This document shows, in pieces, positions 51,635-59,187 of a stretch of 64,000 nt of DNA. The notes under the pieces are model-generated. The model saw only the letters and a program-made list of their open reading frames with translations, searched no databases and was not told where the DNA came from. Made by a program: the position numbers and the translations under genes. Every line of letters begins with the position of its first letter. Within the stretch, counting starts at the first letter, position 1. Origin of the DNA: Bacillus piscicola (GTDB taxonomy: Bacteria > Bacillota > Bacilli > Bacillales > Marinococcaceae); NCBI RefSeq assembly GCF_022458745.1, contig NZ_JAJJJF010000009.1:59605-123604 (forward strand), read 5' to 3'.

Positions 51635-52849
51635 TTATCTATAATGACCACCTATTTTTTTAGCACGCTCTTTAGCTAAACCTGCAGCAGTTAAGGATGT
51701 CGCATACATAATGGCATCTGCTCCGTATCTCTCTTTAATACTGTCTACGGTCTCATTTAATTCTTCACGCTCTAATGATGATTCAAACAAGCTTAATTGT
51801 CGATAAGTTCCGTCCTCTAATCCGTTTAAACTGACTCCTAAACTCCGAATCGGGTAACCATCCCAAAATTTATCGAACAAATTCTTCGCTGCTTGATAAA
51901 TGACTTTCCCATCATTTGTAGGTTCATGCAGGGATACTTGACGATGAAATCCAGTACGTTCATTTAAGTCTTGGCCACCAGCCCCTACTCCAACAACTTT
52001 CCCCATATAACCATTGGCGCGCACTCTCCTGGCCACCTCTTCACTAAGTTCCTGCAAGGGAACTCGTATGTCCTTCCACAACGCATAGTCTTTTGGCAAA
52101 GTGATATGATGACCAATTGCTTTATTGCGATTATGAGTGTTAGGCGATACAGGAGAAGAGTCGATTCCCCATGCTGTTTGATGAAGGACCACGCCGTTAA
52201 TACCCCAACGTTTTTGCAACAAGTCTACTGGGTAATTAGCTAGTTGCCCAATGGTTCGTATTGCCATATTGCGGAAGTGCGCTTCCATTCTCTTTCCCAC
52301 ACCGAATAACTTTCCAATATCAAGCGGCCATAATGTATCTTCTAATTGATCTTGTCGCAGACGATAAATCCCCTTATTGTTTTTCTTTGCAAAGTGGTCG
52401 CATGCCATTTTAGCTAACGATTTAGTAGTGCCTATACCCACTCTGCTTTGCAATCCTAGATGTCGCAGAATATCTTCTTGTAACGAGGCTGCTACCTGAT
52501 CAGCCACAACATCATCAACCTCTAAGAATTGTTCATCTATTGAAAATATCTCAACCTTATCGGTATAGCTTTGCATCAATTCTGTAATAGCCAGAGAAAT
52601 CTCTATATATGTTTGCATTCGTGGTTTAATGACAACAACATGAGGACAATGATTTTGAGCTTCCCATAACGGCATCGCTGTTTTCACACCGTATCGTTTG
52701 GCGACTGGACATGCAGCCAAAATCACGCCCGATCTTCTTTCGGGATCACCGGCAACTACCACCGGCTTATTGTCCAAGTCTGGTCGATGTAGTTTTTCTA
52801 CACTGGCATAGAAAGAAACCATGTCACATAATAGGATTGCTTTCCCCAT
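51635..52849 (-). CDS. uvrX: Y-family DNA polymerase (UvrX/DinB-like)
   Basis: About 404 residues from the ATG at 52849 with GGAGGGTTGG upstream; a longer frame to 53053 is not supported. Catalytic elements are present: LLCDMVSFYASVE at the start and IFSIDEQFLEVDD near residue 105, followed by VGIGTTKSLAKMACDHFAK and the HhH region FGVGKRMEAHFRNM. UvrX-type plasmid polymerases carry out error-prone synthesis past lesions. A truncated relative lies at 54974-55175. Confidence 0.92.
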   Translation of the reverse strand: MGKAILLCDMVSFYASVEKLHRPDLDNKPVVVAGDPERRSGVILAACPVAKRYGVKTAMPLWEAQNHCPHVVVIKPRMQTYIEISLAITELMQSYTDKVEIFSIDEQFLEVDDVVADQVAASLQEDILRHLGLQSRVGIGTTKSLAKMACDHFAKKNNKGIYRLRQDQLEDTLWPLDIGKLFGVGKRMEAHFRNMAIRTIGQLANYPVDLLQKRWGINGVVLHQTAWGIDSSPVSPNTHNRNKAIGHHITLPKDYALWKDIRVPLQELSEEVARRVRANGYMGKVVGVGAGGQDLNERTGFHRQVSLHEPTNDGKVIYQAAKNLFDKFWDGYPIRSLGVSLNGLEDGTYRQLSLFESSLEREELNETVDSIKERYGADAIMYATSLTAAGLAKERAKKIGGHYR

Positions 52850-52996
52850 AATCCAACCCTCCGAAAAAGGAACTAGTGTTCTGTATATAACATACCCTAA
52901 CTGTCTATTTTTTAAAAGAGGAACATATTGGTGGACTTGGTGTAAATATTCACTAAAATATAGATAATAGCGCCGTTTCAGATTACCGTCGTCTTT

Positions 52997-53821
52997 TTGA
53001 ATGCGATCCTCAAGCAAAGCGGTCACGAAGAAATCCAGGACATTTCTTTTCAAAATACCGAGTTTAGTGGTGAATACGAGGAAGATAAGCGTTCCAGATT
53101 AGACATTTTAGCGATGACTAATACCGGAGAATGGATTAACATCGAGATACAATTTACAAACCAATACAATATGGTGAAACGCTCTATTTATTACTGGTCC
53201 ACTGTATATCGTGCCCCCATGAAGAGAAGGATGGGATACAGCGAGCTTCGTCCCGTCATTGCCATCAACATCATGAATTTTTCCTTATTTGAGCAAACAG
53301 ACCGCTTTCATACCACCTATCATTTATACGAGGATGAAGAGTGCTTCCGGTTGACCGATGTCATGGAATTTCATTTTTTAGAGATGCCAAAGCTTATGAG
53401 CGATTGGAAGCAGGAGAAACTCGATCCGTGGAATGATGTTCTTGCAAGATGGATGCTGCTGTTAGGGATGGTAGATCATCGGAATGGCCAGGTATACGAA
53501 GATATCTATAAAGAGTTGGAGGTAATTGCCATGAAAGATGAAACATTAAAAAGTGCCTTCCAAGGATGGGATGTACTCAGTGCATCAACGGAGGAAGTCC
53601 TCGCATATGATGCTCGCCTCAAACAGGTGCTGGATGAAGAAGCAGCCAAACGAGAAGCAGAATTACGAGTAAAAGAGGCGAGAGAGGAAGCAAGAGAAGC
53701 TACCATTAAAGAAACGGCAAAAAGAATGCTCAAAGAAGGTTTGAACGTGGAAATGGTTGCCAAGTTTACGGATTTGTCAAAAGAACAGATCCAAATACTA
53801 AAAGAAGAGATGAAACTATAA
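52997..53821 (+). CDS. Rpn-family PD-(D/E)XK nuclease, 5'-truncated
   Basis: The product has up to 274 residues. RSRLDILAMTNTGEWINIEIQF carries the D-x13-E-x-Q nuclease motif of the Rpn (recombination-promoting nuclease) family, and the C-terminal EEAREATIKETAKRMLKEGL...VAKFTDLSKEQI is also typical. The usual first ~25 residues (the DxxFKxxFG-like start) are missing: the frame opens only shortly before LNAILKQ, and its first start codon is a TTG without a ribosome-binding site. It is probably a decayed copy joined to the polymerase gene's upstream region. Confidence 0.7.
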   Translation: MNAILKQSGHEEIQDISFQNTEFSGEYEEDKRSRLDILAMTNTGEWINIEIQFTNQYNMVKRSIYYWSTVYRAPMKRRMGYSELRPVIAINIMNFSLFEQTDRFHTTYHLYEDEECFRLTDVMEFHFLEMPKLMSDWKQEKLDPWNDVLARWMLLLGMVDHRNGQVYEDIYKELEVIAMKDETLKSAFQGWDVLSASTEEVLAYDARLKQVLDEEAAKREAELRVKEAREEAREATIKETAKRMLKEGLNVEMVAKFTDLSKEQIQILKEEMKL

Positions 53822-54049
53822 AAAAGTGTATTAAGGTAGAAGGAACAGTTGATGATTATTTGGCAAATAGATCATAACCACTATTCCGTCTCATAAACTG
53901 GCATGGGAACCGTCCGTACCACTACCTTATCTCCAAACACTTCTCGTTTTTCCGAAGCTGCCTCTCGAAACCGGTTTTTCATTGTTTTTAAGTGCTCCTG
54001 CCCCGCTCGCCTGAGGCAGACGGATAGGACGCTATATTGGAAGCAGGCA

Positions 54050-54263
54050 CTATGTTCCCTTTGTAGAGTCCGATTCAATCCATACTGTTTTTTCTTCAAA
54101 AGGGACTCTACGACTTTTACTCTTAAAAGTATCTGCATAGCCCAAATAGATAAATCCTAAAACTTCATCTTTCTCTGAAAGACCAAAAAAACTTTTCATC
54201 AGTGGGTGGTAACAAGGTTCACCTGTCCTCCAAATAGCACCAACCCCTGAGATCAGCCTAAGT
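54050..54263 (-). pseudogene. C-terminal fragment of a nitroreductase-family gene
   Basis: The leftward frame reads ISGVGAIWRTGEPCYHPLMK, then FFGLSEKDEVLGFIYLGYAD and ends in a stop at 54050. This is the C-terminal FMN-binding end of nitroreductases (G-x-G-x-x-W-R-T-G, GFIYLGY). Everything upstream is missing; the frame is closed a few codons above by a stop. Confidence 0.65.
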
Positions 54264-54560
54264 AGGACTATTGCTCAGGAGCTGCGGGCCGCCTACGGGG
54301 TAAATTGGGAACAACAAATACAAGAGCATCGCGCGTTGGAAACTTGTTATTTTCATGAGCTAATCCCCTATTTTGCCAAGTCCCCTCCCTTACAAGGCTT
54401 TTTTTCCAGAATAGAGCGGCAGCATTTATATCAATTAACCGATATTCGGAATAAAATTTGCCATATGGAAACACTGGATACAAAAGAATTTAGACATTTA
54501 GAGAGCTGCTATCAGCTAATTAAGAACCGTCTACCATTAATAAATAACTTAACTGTGTGA
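54246..54560 (+). pseudogene. Fragment ending in a HEPN-like RNxxxH motif
   Basis: An open frame without a good start encodes QELRAAYGVNWEQQI, FHELIPYFAKSPPLQGFF and LTDIRNKICHMETLDTKEF, then stops. RNKICH matches the Rx4H catalytic signature of HEPN RNase domains found in toxins and abortive-infection systems, and the helix pattern around it fits. The N-terminal part is missing and the 5' end overlaps the nitroreductase fragment on the other strand, marking a deletion junction. Confidence 0.4.
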
Positions 54561-54728
54561 ATTTTTTACTAAAGAACATGCAGGGTACGTGGACAACACT
54601 TTTCTTCGCTTCCAATATTAGTCTATTTTGACACAATTTTTGCAGATTCCTCCATTACAGTTCCTTCCCCACCCTCAGGTTGCGGTACTATAACAGTAGG
54701 TATATAGTAATGGCAGGAGGTATCTATT
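54561..54728 (+). promoter_or_regulatory. Promoter region of the small gene at 54729
   Basis: A TTGCGG/TATAGT-like pair with about 20-bp spacing lies near 54682-54712, before AGGAGG and the start at 54729. The spacing is longer than ideal. Confidence 0.35.
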
Positions 54729-54854
54729 ATGAGCTATTTAACAAAAAAATCATCAGATAATTGTTATCCAACGAAAGAAGATATTGATAATTTACTGAAA
54801 CAATTAGAATTATACTTAGCTCAGATTGATAAAAAAAAACGACGCCTGACATGA
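54729..54854 (+). CDS. 41-residue small protein, relative of the one at 41709
   Basis: The ATG at 54729 has AGGAGG about 8 bases upstream. The product has YPTKEDIDNLLKQLELYLAQ, matching PTKEEVDQLLEELDRYLAA of the gene at 41709-41846, and ends in a Lys/Arg-rich tail. It is a short amphipathic helical protein of unknown function. Confidence 0.6.
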   Translation: MSYLTKKSSDNCYPTKEDIDNLLKQLELYLAQIDKKKRRLT

Positions 54855-54973
54855 TTATCTTTTAATTACCCTCAAAGATATCCCAACTTCATTTGCATGC
54901 GATCGTCCTCCCTTACAGGAGTCCCAATAGTTGTGAGTTAACGATAAAACGAGCACCTATTTTCCTTCTCCCT

Positions 54974-55175
54974 TTATTTAGCTATTCCTGCTGATGTAGA
55001 TGTCGCATACATAATGGCATCAGTCCCGTAACGTTCCTTAATTTCATCAACCGTATGATTCAACTCATCTCGATCTAAGAGATGGCTCAAACAAACTAAT
55101 TGACGGGCACCATCATGTAGTCTGTTTAAACTAACTCTTATGCTTCGAATCGGACAGCTACCCCAAAACGTTCGT
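54974..55175 (-). pseudogene. C-terminal remnant of a second Y-family polymerase
   Basis: The leftward frame reads FWGSCPIRSIRVSLNRLHDG, then LVCLSHLLDRDELNHTVDEI and ERYGTDAIMYATSTSAGIAK before a stop. It aligns with the C terminus of the intact polymerase at 51635 (FWDGYPIRSLGVSLNGLEDG, KERYGADAIMYATSLTAAGL). The rest of the gene is absent. It is diverged, so it came from a separate copy, not a recent duplication. Confidence 0.8.
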
Positions 55176-55338
55176 TTTTGAGACAGTCCACACTTTCATT
55201 TGAAACTCTTAAAAATTCCCGAAACTTGGCCTGAACTCAAGTTTCAAAAGTCGTATCAAAAACAAAGTTACAATATGTGCTTATTTAATCATTTTTGATA
55301 ACATATAAGTAACGAAATTCAAAAAGGGGTTCCAAAAA

Positions 55339-55367
55339 ATGTTATTTGGCTATGCTCGGGTTAGTAC
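55339..55367 (+). pseudogene. 5' end of a serine recombinase split by IS21
   Basis: ATG at 55339 begins MLFGYARVST, the invariant start of resolvase/invertase serine recombinases, including the catalytic serine. The frame is cut after AGTAC (55363-55367) by the IS21-family element. The remainder resumes at 58008. AAAGGGG lies upstream of the ATG. Confidence 0.88.
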
Positions 55368-55518
55368 TGAGTACGGCGGACGATTTTTACCACCACTGCA
55401 ATCTTTTTTACCACCTTTTGCGAGTAAATGTACCACTCTTTGCGTTACCTCTTACCACGCTTGAAAAAGGATGAAACCCACTTGTGATTTCATCCTTTTT
55501 TGTCCTTTATCCCTTTCT

Positions 55519-56298
55519 TTAGAGGAGAACGTCGTTCTCTTCGTTCCTTGCTTCTTGGTGCACACCAAAGCGTTCTCGCATGGATACCTTTCCATCAATA
55601 AATATATCATAGGAATCATGGACAATCCGGTCGAGAATAGCTTCGGCCAGCGTACCATCTCCCAGCTTTTCATACCATCCATCAATATCGAATTGGGAAC
55701 AGAATATGTTGGATTGTTTTGCTTGGCGCCTGGCGTTAATGATTTCAAGCAGGAGAGCTGCTTCTTCATTGGTCAAAGCATGAAGTAGCCATTCATCTAG
55801 AATCAATAGATCCACCTTCAACAGCCTTTTCATCAATTTGACGTAACTGTTATCTGCTTGATATTTGGCTATTTTAAATTCCTCTAGTAAGTCAGGCAAA
55901 CGCGTGTATTGCACTTGAAAAAATTGACGGCATGCCTGCACACCAAGCGCAATGGCTATCCACGACTTTCCGGCTCCGGATATTCCTTTTAATATAACGT
56001 TTCGTCCATCTAGAAGATAACTTCCGCTAGCTAAGCGTAGGAGTAACTCTTTATCCAGCTTCCGATCATCGTAATACAGAATATCCTCTATCGAGGCTTC
56101 TTCCGGAAACGCGGCCTGTTTGAGTAGGCGATGAAGTTTATTGTTTTTTCGCCTAGATTCTTCATGATCAATTAATATGCCCAATAACGTATCAAAATCC
56201 ATTTCTTTGTTTTCTTCCTTCAGAAAAAGAGCTTCATAGGCTTCTGCCATCCCTGATAATTTCAGTGTTCTAAGTTTATCGATATTCTGCTGGTTCAT
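55519..56298 (-). CDS. istB: IstB-type AAA+ transposition helper ATPase
   Basis: The protein has 259 residues. Walker A GISGAGKSW near residue 106, Walker B LLILDEWLL, and the N-terminal LRTLKLSGMAEAY helix are typical of IstB. It helps IstA select and assemble on target DNA. Its start overlaps the istA stop. Confidence 0.94.
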   Translation of the reverse strand: MNQQNIDKLRTLKLSGMAEAYEALFLKEENKEMDFDTLLGILIDHEESRRKNNKLHRLLKQAAFPEEASIEDILYYDDRKLDKELLLRLASGSYLLDGRNVILKGISGAGKSWIAIALGVQACRQFFQVQYTRLPDLLEEFKIAKYQADNSYVKLMKRLLKVDLLILDEWLLHALTNEEAALLLEIINARRQAKQSNIFCSQFDIDGWYEKLGDGTLAEAILDRIVHDSYDIFIDGKVSMRERFGVHQEARNEENDVLL

Positions 56299-57848
56299 TT
56301 GCTTTTCCCTCCAAAGTAAGAAGCACCGCGAGTAAAACCATGTTTATTGTCGACTTCTCGTTTCCTCTGTGCAAAAGCTTTCTCTGTGGCTGCTTTTTTG
56401 TTATTCTTGATCAGCGTTTGGATACTTTTGACCGTAGGTCTTTTCGTGATTTGGCAGACCATTTGGCACGCTCGTTCGATCTCATAAACGGTATAGCTGT
56501 GCTCCAGCTTCTTGAGGGCAAAAATGGACTTCATTGCCTGTTTTTCTACGTCATAGCTATCTATCAGGAATTTCACGACTAAAAGGGTATGTTCTCCTAC
56601 ATTCGCGGCCCACTCCAACGCATCTTGAGGTGTTTGTTCAGCATAACGTTTATGGTTATCCGGCATGTGATCATCCAAGGTAGAATGTTGGCCGTATTTC
56701 CCATATAATGTTCGATGAGAGGCTATTCTCATATGATGAAAATACACTTCTATTGCTTCCTCTGAGACTTTCACGTCCACTTGTTTTCCTATGTATTCAT
56801 AGGGAACGGAGTAAAACATACTTTTTACAGAGATGTGATAATCGGGCTGTACCTTGGCAGTCCGCCATTCAGACATCTGGTAGTCTTTTGCGGGAAGAGG
56901 GGAAAGGGCAAATTTCTCTTCTTCCATAAACGCTGACCACCGTGAACCCTCTTTTTTCGTAAACGGCCGATGGTTAAACTCTTCTAGTTTCTTCTGAATC
57001 TCCTGATTCAGTTCTTCCAATGTAAAACACTGAACATTCCTTAATGCAGCGATAATCCACGTGGAAACCGTGTTGACGGAACTTTCCACACTGGCTTTAT
57101 CTTTTGGAGACCGGACGCGTGCCGGCATAACGATGGAACGATAATGGTGTGCCATTTCTTCGTATGTTTTATTTAATACCAGCTCTTTGGAAGTGTGCTT
57201 CGTCACTCCGGTCTTCAGGTTATCCGGAACGATGATTTGGGTGGTCCCTCCCATGTAGGCAAACGCGTGTTGATGAAGCTTAATCCAGTCCGATAAACCC
57301 ATGGATAAAGATCCTTCCACATAAGAAAGCTGTGAACAAGGAAGAGTAGCTACAAATACATATACTTTAACTTTTTCTCCCGTGTCAGGGTCGGTGATAA
57401 ACAAAGGCGAACCTGCCCAGTCCACTTCTAATGCCTCTCCTGGTTTTCTCCGAATTCGCATGGTTGCTTTATATTTCTGGGCAAAACGATGGTAGTGCTC
57501 CGTGAAAGTTCGGTAAGCGTAGGGAATTTTATCTTGAGCCCTGGCTTTTCTCACATATTCCTCATGAAGCAGCGTTAATGTGACATGCGGTTTAGCCAGT
57601 TCGGCATGCAGATAATCAAAATCAATCATATACCGCCCTGATGCTTCCAATTTCTTCTCCGGATAAAGGAAATCCTCAAGCCATGGATCTGTCATTTCCT
57701 CGTCTAATGGACATTTCAGTCCTCTCTTCTCGGCAAGTCTTATCACCTCCGTTACTTTTTGCCGGGAGTGACGAGTGATGGCAGCGATACTTCGGAAACT
57801 TCTCTCTTCCTCGAAATGCAATTCCAACATCCTCCGATATGGGAACAT
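56295..57848 (-). CDS. istA: IstA-type DDE transposase
   Basis: The protein has 517 residues. The N-terminal HTH (ERSFRSIAAITRHSRQKVTEVI) is followed by the DDE core: D in LEVDWAGSP, D in IIVPDNLKTGV and E in KASVESSV. It appears intact. Together with istB it defines the IS21 family. Confidence 0.95.
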   Translation of the reverse strand: MFPYRRMLELHFEEERSFRSIAAITRHSRQKVTEVIRLAEKRGLKCPLDEEMTDPWLEDFLYPEKKLEASGRYMIDFDYLHAELAKPHVTLTLLHEEYVRKARAQDKIPYAYRTFTEHYHRFAQKYKATMRIRRKPGEALEVDWAGSPLFITDPDTGEKVKVYVFVATLPCSQLSYVEGSLSMGLSDWIKLHQHAFAYMGGTTQIIVPDNLKTGVTKHTSKELVLNKTYEEMAHHYRSIVMPARVRSPKDKASVESSVNTVSTWIIAALRNVQCFTLEELNQEIQKKLEEFNHRPFTKKEGSRWSAFMEEEKFALSPLPAKDYQMSEWRTAKVQPDYHISVKSMFYSVPYEYIGKQVDVKVSEEAIEVYFHHMRIASHRTLYGKYGQHSTLDDHMPDNHKRYAEQTPQDALEWAANVGEHTLLVVKFLIDSYDVEKQAMKSIFALKKLEHSYTVYEIERACQMVCQITKRPTVKSIQTLIKNNKKAATEKAFAQRKREVDNKHGFTRGASYFGGKSK

Positions 57849-58007
57849 AAAAAACCTCCTGTATTCCTCATGTCATGCCGCTTGGCATGCTCATTAAGTA
57901 TACAGGAGGTAGAGGAATGGTAAAGCCTTCCGCAAAAAGTGGTAAACTTCTCCGCATTTATTGGTAAAAAAGATTGCAAGAGTGGTACAAATTGAATGCC
58001 GTCTTCA

Positions 58008-58547
58008 AGTACCAAGGATCAAAATCTACATATGCAGTTTGATGCGTTAAAGAAATATGGAGTGGAAGAGAAAAACATCTTCTTAGAAAAAATTACGGGG
58101 ACGAAAAAAGACCGGCCGGCATTTAATGAAATGGTGAAGTATCTTCGTGAGGGAGATACCGTTGTCGTTTACAAACTCGATCGGATCGGCCGCAGCACAA
58201 AACACTTAGTGGACTTGATCAATGACTTCCAAGAAAAGGGAATTAACTTTGTCTCGATTAATGAAAACATTGATACAACTACGGGAATGGGCAAGCTTGT
58301 CTTCACTATATTTAGTGGCTTAGCGCAGTTTGAACGTGACATTATCTCAGAACGTACAAAGTCAGGGTTGGATGCAGCAAGAGCTCGAGGAAGAAAAGGT
58401 GGCAGACCAAGAAAAGACCAATCCAAGCTAGAATTGGCCTTTAAGATGTATGATAGTAAAGAGTACAGTATTAAAGAAATATTGGGTGCTACAGGGATAA
58501 GCAGGGCGACGTTTAATCGATATTTGGCGGACCACAAAGTAAAATAA
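58008..58547 (+). pseudogene. Main body of the serine recombinase interrupted by IS21
   Basis: The frame resumes as STKDQNLHMQFDALKKYGVE and continues through VVVYKLDRIGRSTKHLVDLI, MGKLVFTIFSGLAQFERDII, ERTKSGLDAARARG and a C-terminal HTH (YSIKEILGATGISRATFNRY). With the first ten codons at 55339 it makes a ~190-residue resolvase of Tn3/Tn552 or beta type. The catalytic serine lies in the separated 5' piece, so the gene is inactive unless the IS excises. It may have been the plasmid's multimer-resolution enzyme. Confidence 0.9.
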
Positions 58548-58587
58548 ATAATATTTTCACTAAAAATGTTTTACGTTTTATCAAAAT

Positions 58588-58710
58588 TTAATGCATTTTA
58601 TTTTTGTGTTTATTTAGAGTTTTAGCTGCTTCACTTTTTTTCTTTTTAGATTTTGAGGTGGCTAATACTTTTCCAGCTTTTCCTAATGGGCCCCCGGAGT
58701 GTTTCGCCAA
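58588..58710 (-). CDS. 40-residue basic small protein
   Basis: The TTG at 58710 has GAGGTG 7 bases upstream. The product reads MAKHSGGPLGKAGKVLATSK, then a Lys/Ser/Ala-rich helix and TLNKHKNKMH. Very basic short proteins with this GGPLGKAGK plan are, from memory, widespread as hypothetical proteins in Bacillaceae and staphylococci. It may bind nucleic acid; function unknown. Confidence 0.6.
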   Translation of the reverse strand: MAKHSGGPLGKAGKVLATSKSKKKKSEAAKTLNKHKNKMH

Positions 58711-59137
58711 TGTGATCACCTCTTATTGATATATGTTCTACAAAATTTAACATACAACAGACTATAGGAAATAAAATATGAGCAACATCATTTTTAGATT
58801 ATGTGGCTTCCCTCAAACCGTATTATAAAGTGGTAATTAGGAACCCACCCCTCAAAAATGTTTACCGGAAAATAGAAACTTATTAAACTTCTCCTTGCCA
58901 AATTAAATACCTTATACTCCCATGCTAAAAAACCAATATACCCTACTTTACTCCTTTCTTTAGATAATAGTTTAATAAGTGTTCGCCTACGTTTATAATG
59001 TACCATACCAACTGAATATTTACAATATATAGTATGTAATCCAAACTTAGATACTATATGTGTAAAAATAGAAATAATATATTTACTGAGATCCTTCACA
59101 GCAATGAGATTGAAGGTAGGAAATCAATTATTTCAAA
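58711..59137 (-). other. Mostly non-coding; one doubtful 101-codon frame at 58794-59099
   Basis: A leftward frame (58794-59099) encodes a basic, aromatic-rich peptide ending NYHFIIRFEGSHII. It has no convincing ribosome-binding site and an erratic hydrophobicity pattern, so I do not call it with confidence. Nothing else was recognised here. Confidence 0.3.
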
Positions 59138-59171
59138 AAAGAACCCTAAATTGATAGGGTTAGGGTTCTTT
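59138..59171 (-). terminator. Terminator of the type III R-M operon
   Basis: AAAGAACCCTAA (59138-59149) and TTAGGGTTCTTT (59160-59171) form a perfect 12-bp stem, and the leftward strand continues in Ts. It lies 17 bases after the res stop codon. Confidence 0.92.
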
Positions 59172-59187
59172 CGTCTTTCTACACATG

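Larger units (their letters stand above)
55368..58007 (-). mobile_element. IS21-family insertion sequence, 2640 bp
   Basis: The element begins TGAGTACGGCG and ends, read inward from the other side, TGAAGACGGC. It is flanked by direct repeats AGTAC at 55363-55367 and 58008-58012. Both ends hold several TTTACCAC-type subterminal repeats, as expected for IstA binding. It carries istA and istB with a 4-base overlap on the leftward strand. Removing it and one repeat restores the resolvase frame exactly. Confidence 0.93.

Noticed and set aside
52850..53053. 68-residue N-terminal extension of the Y-family polymerase
   Set aside because: The conserved start LLCDMVSFYASVE follows an ATG with GGAGGG; the extension has no family match and overlaps the Rpn frame.
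55519..58007. IstB as a chromosomal DnaC-like helicase loader
   Set aside because: It overlaps istA within an element bounded by inverted ends and a 5-bp target duplication.
58794..59099. Leftward 101-codon frame
   Set aside because: No ribosome-binding site or recognisable fold; listed only as doubtful.
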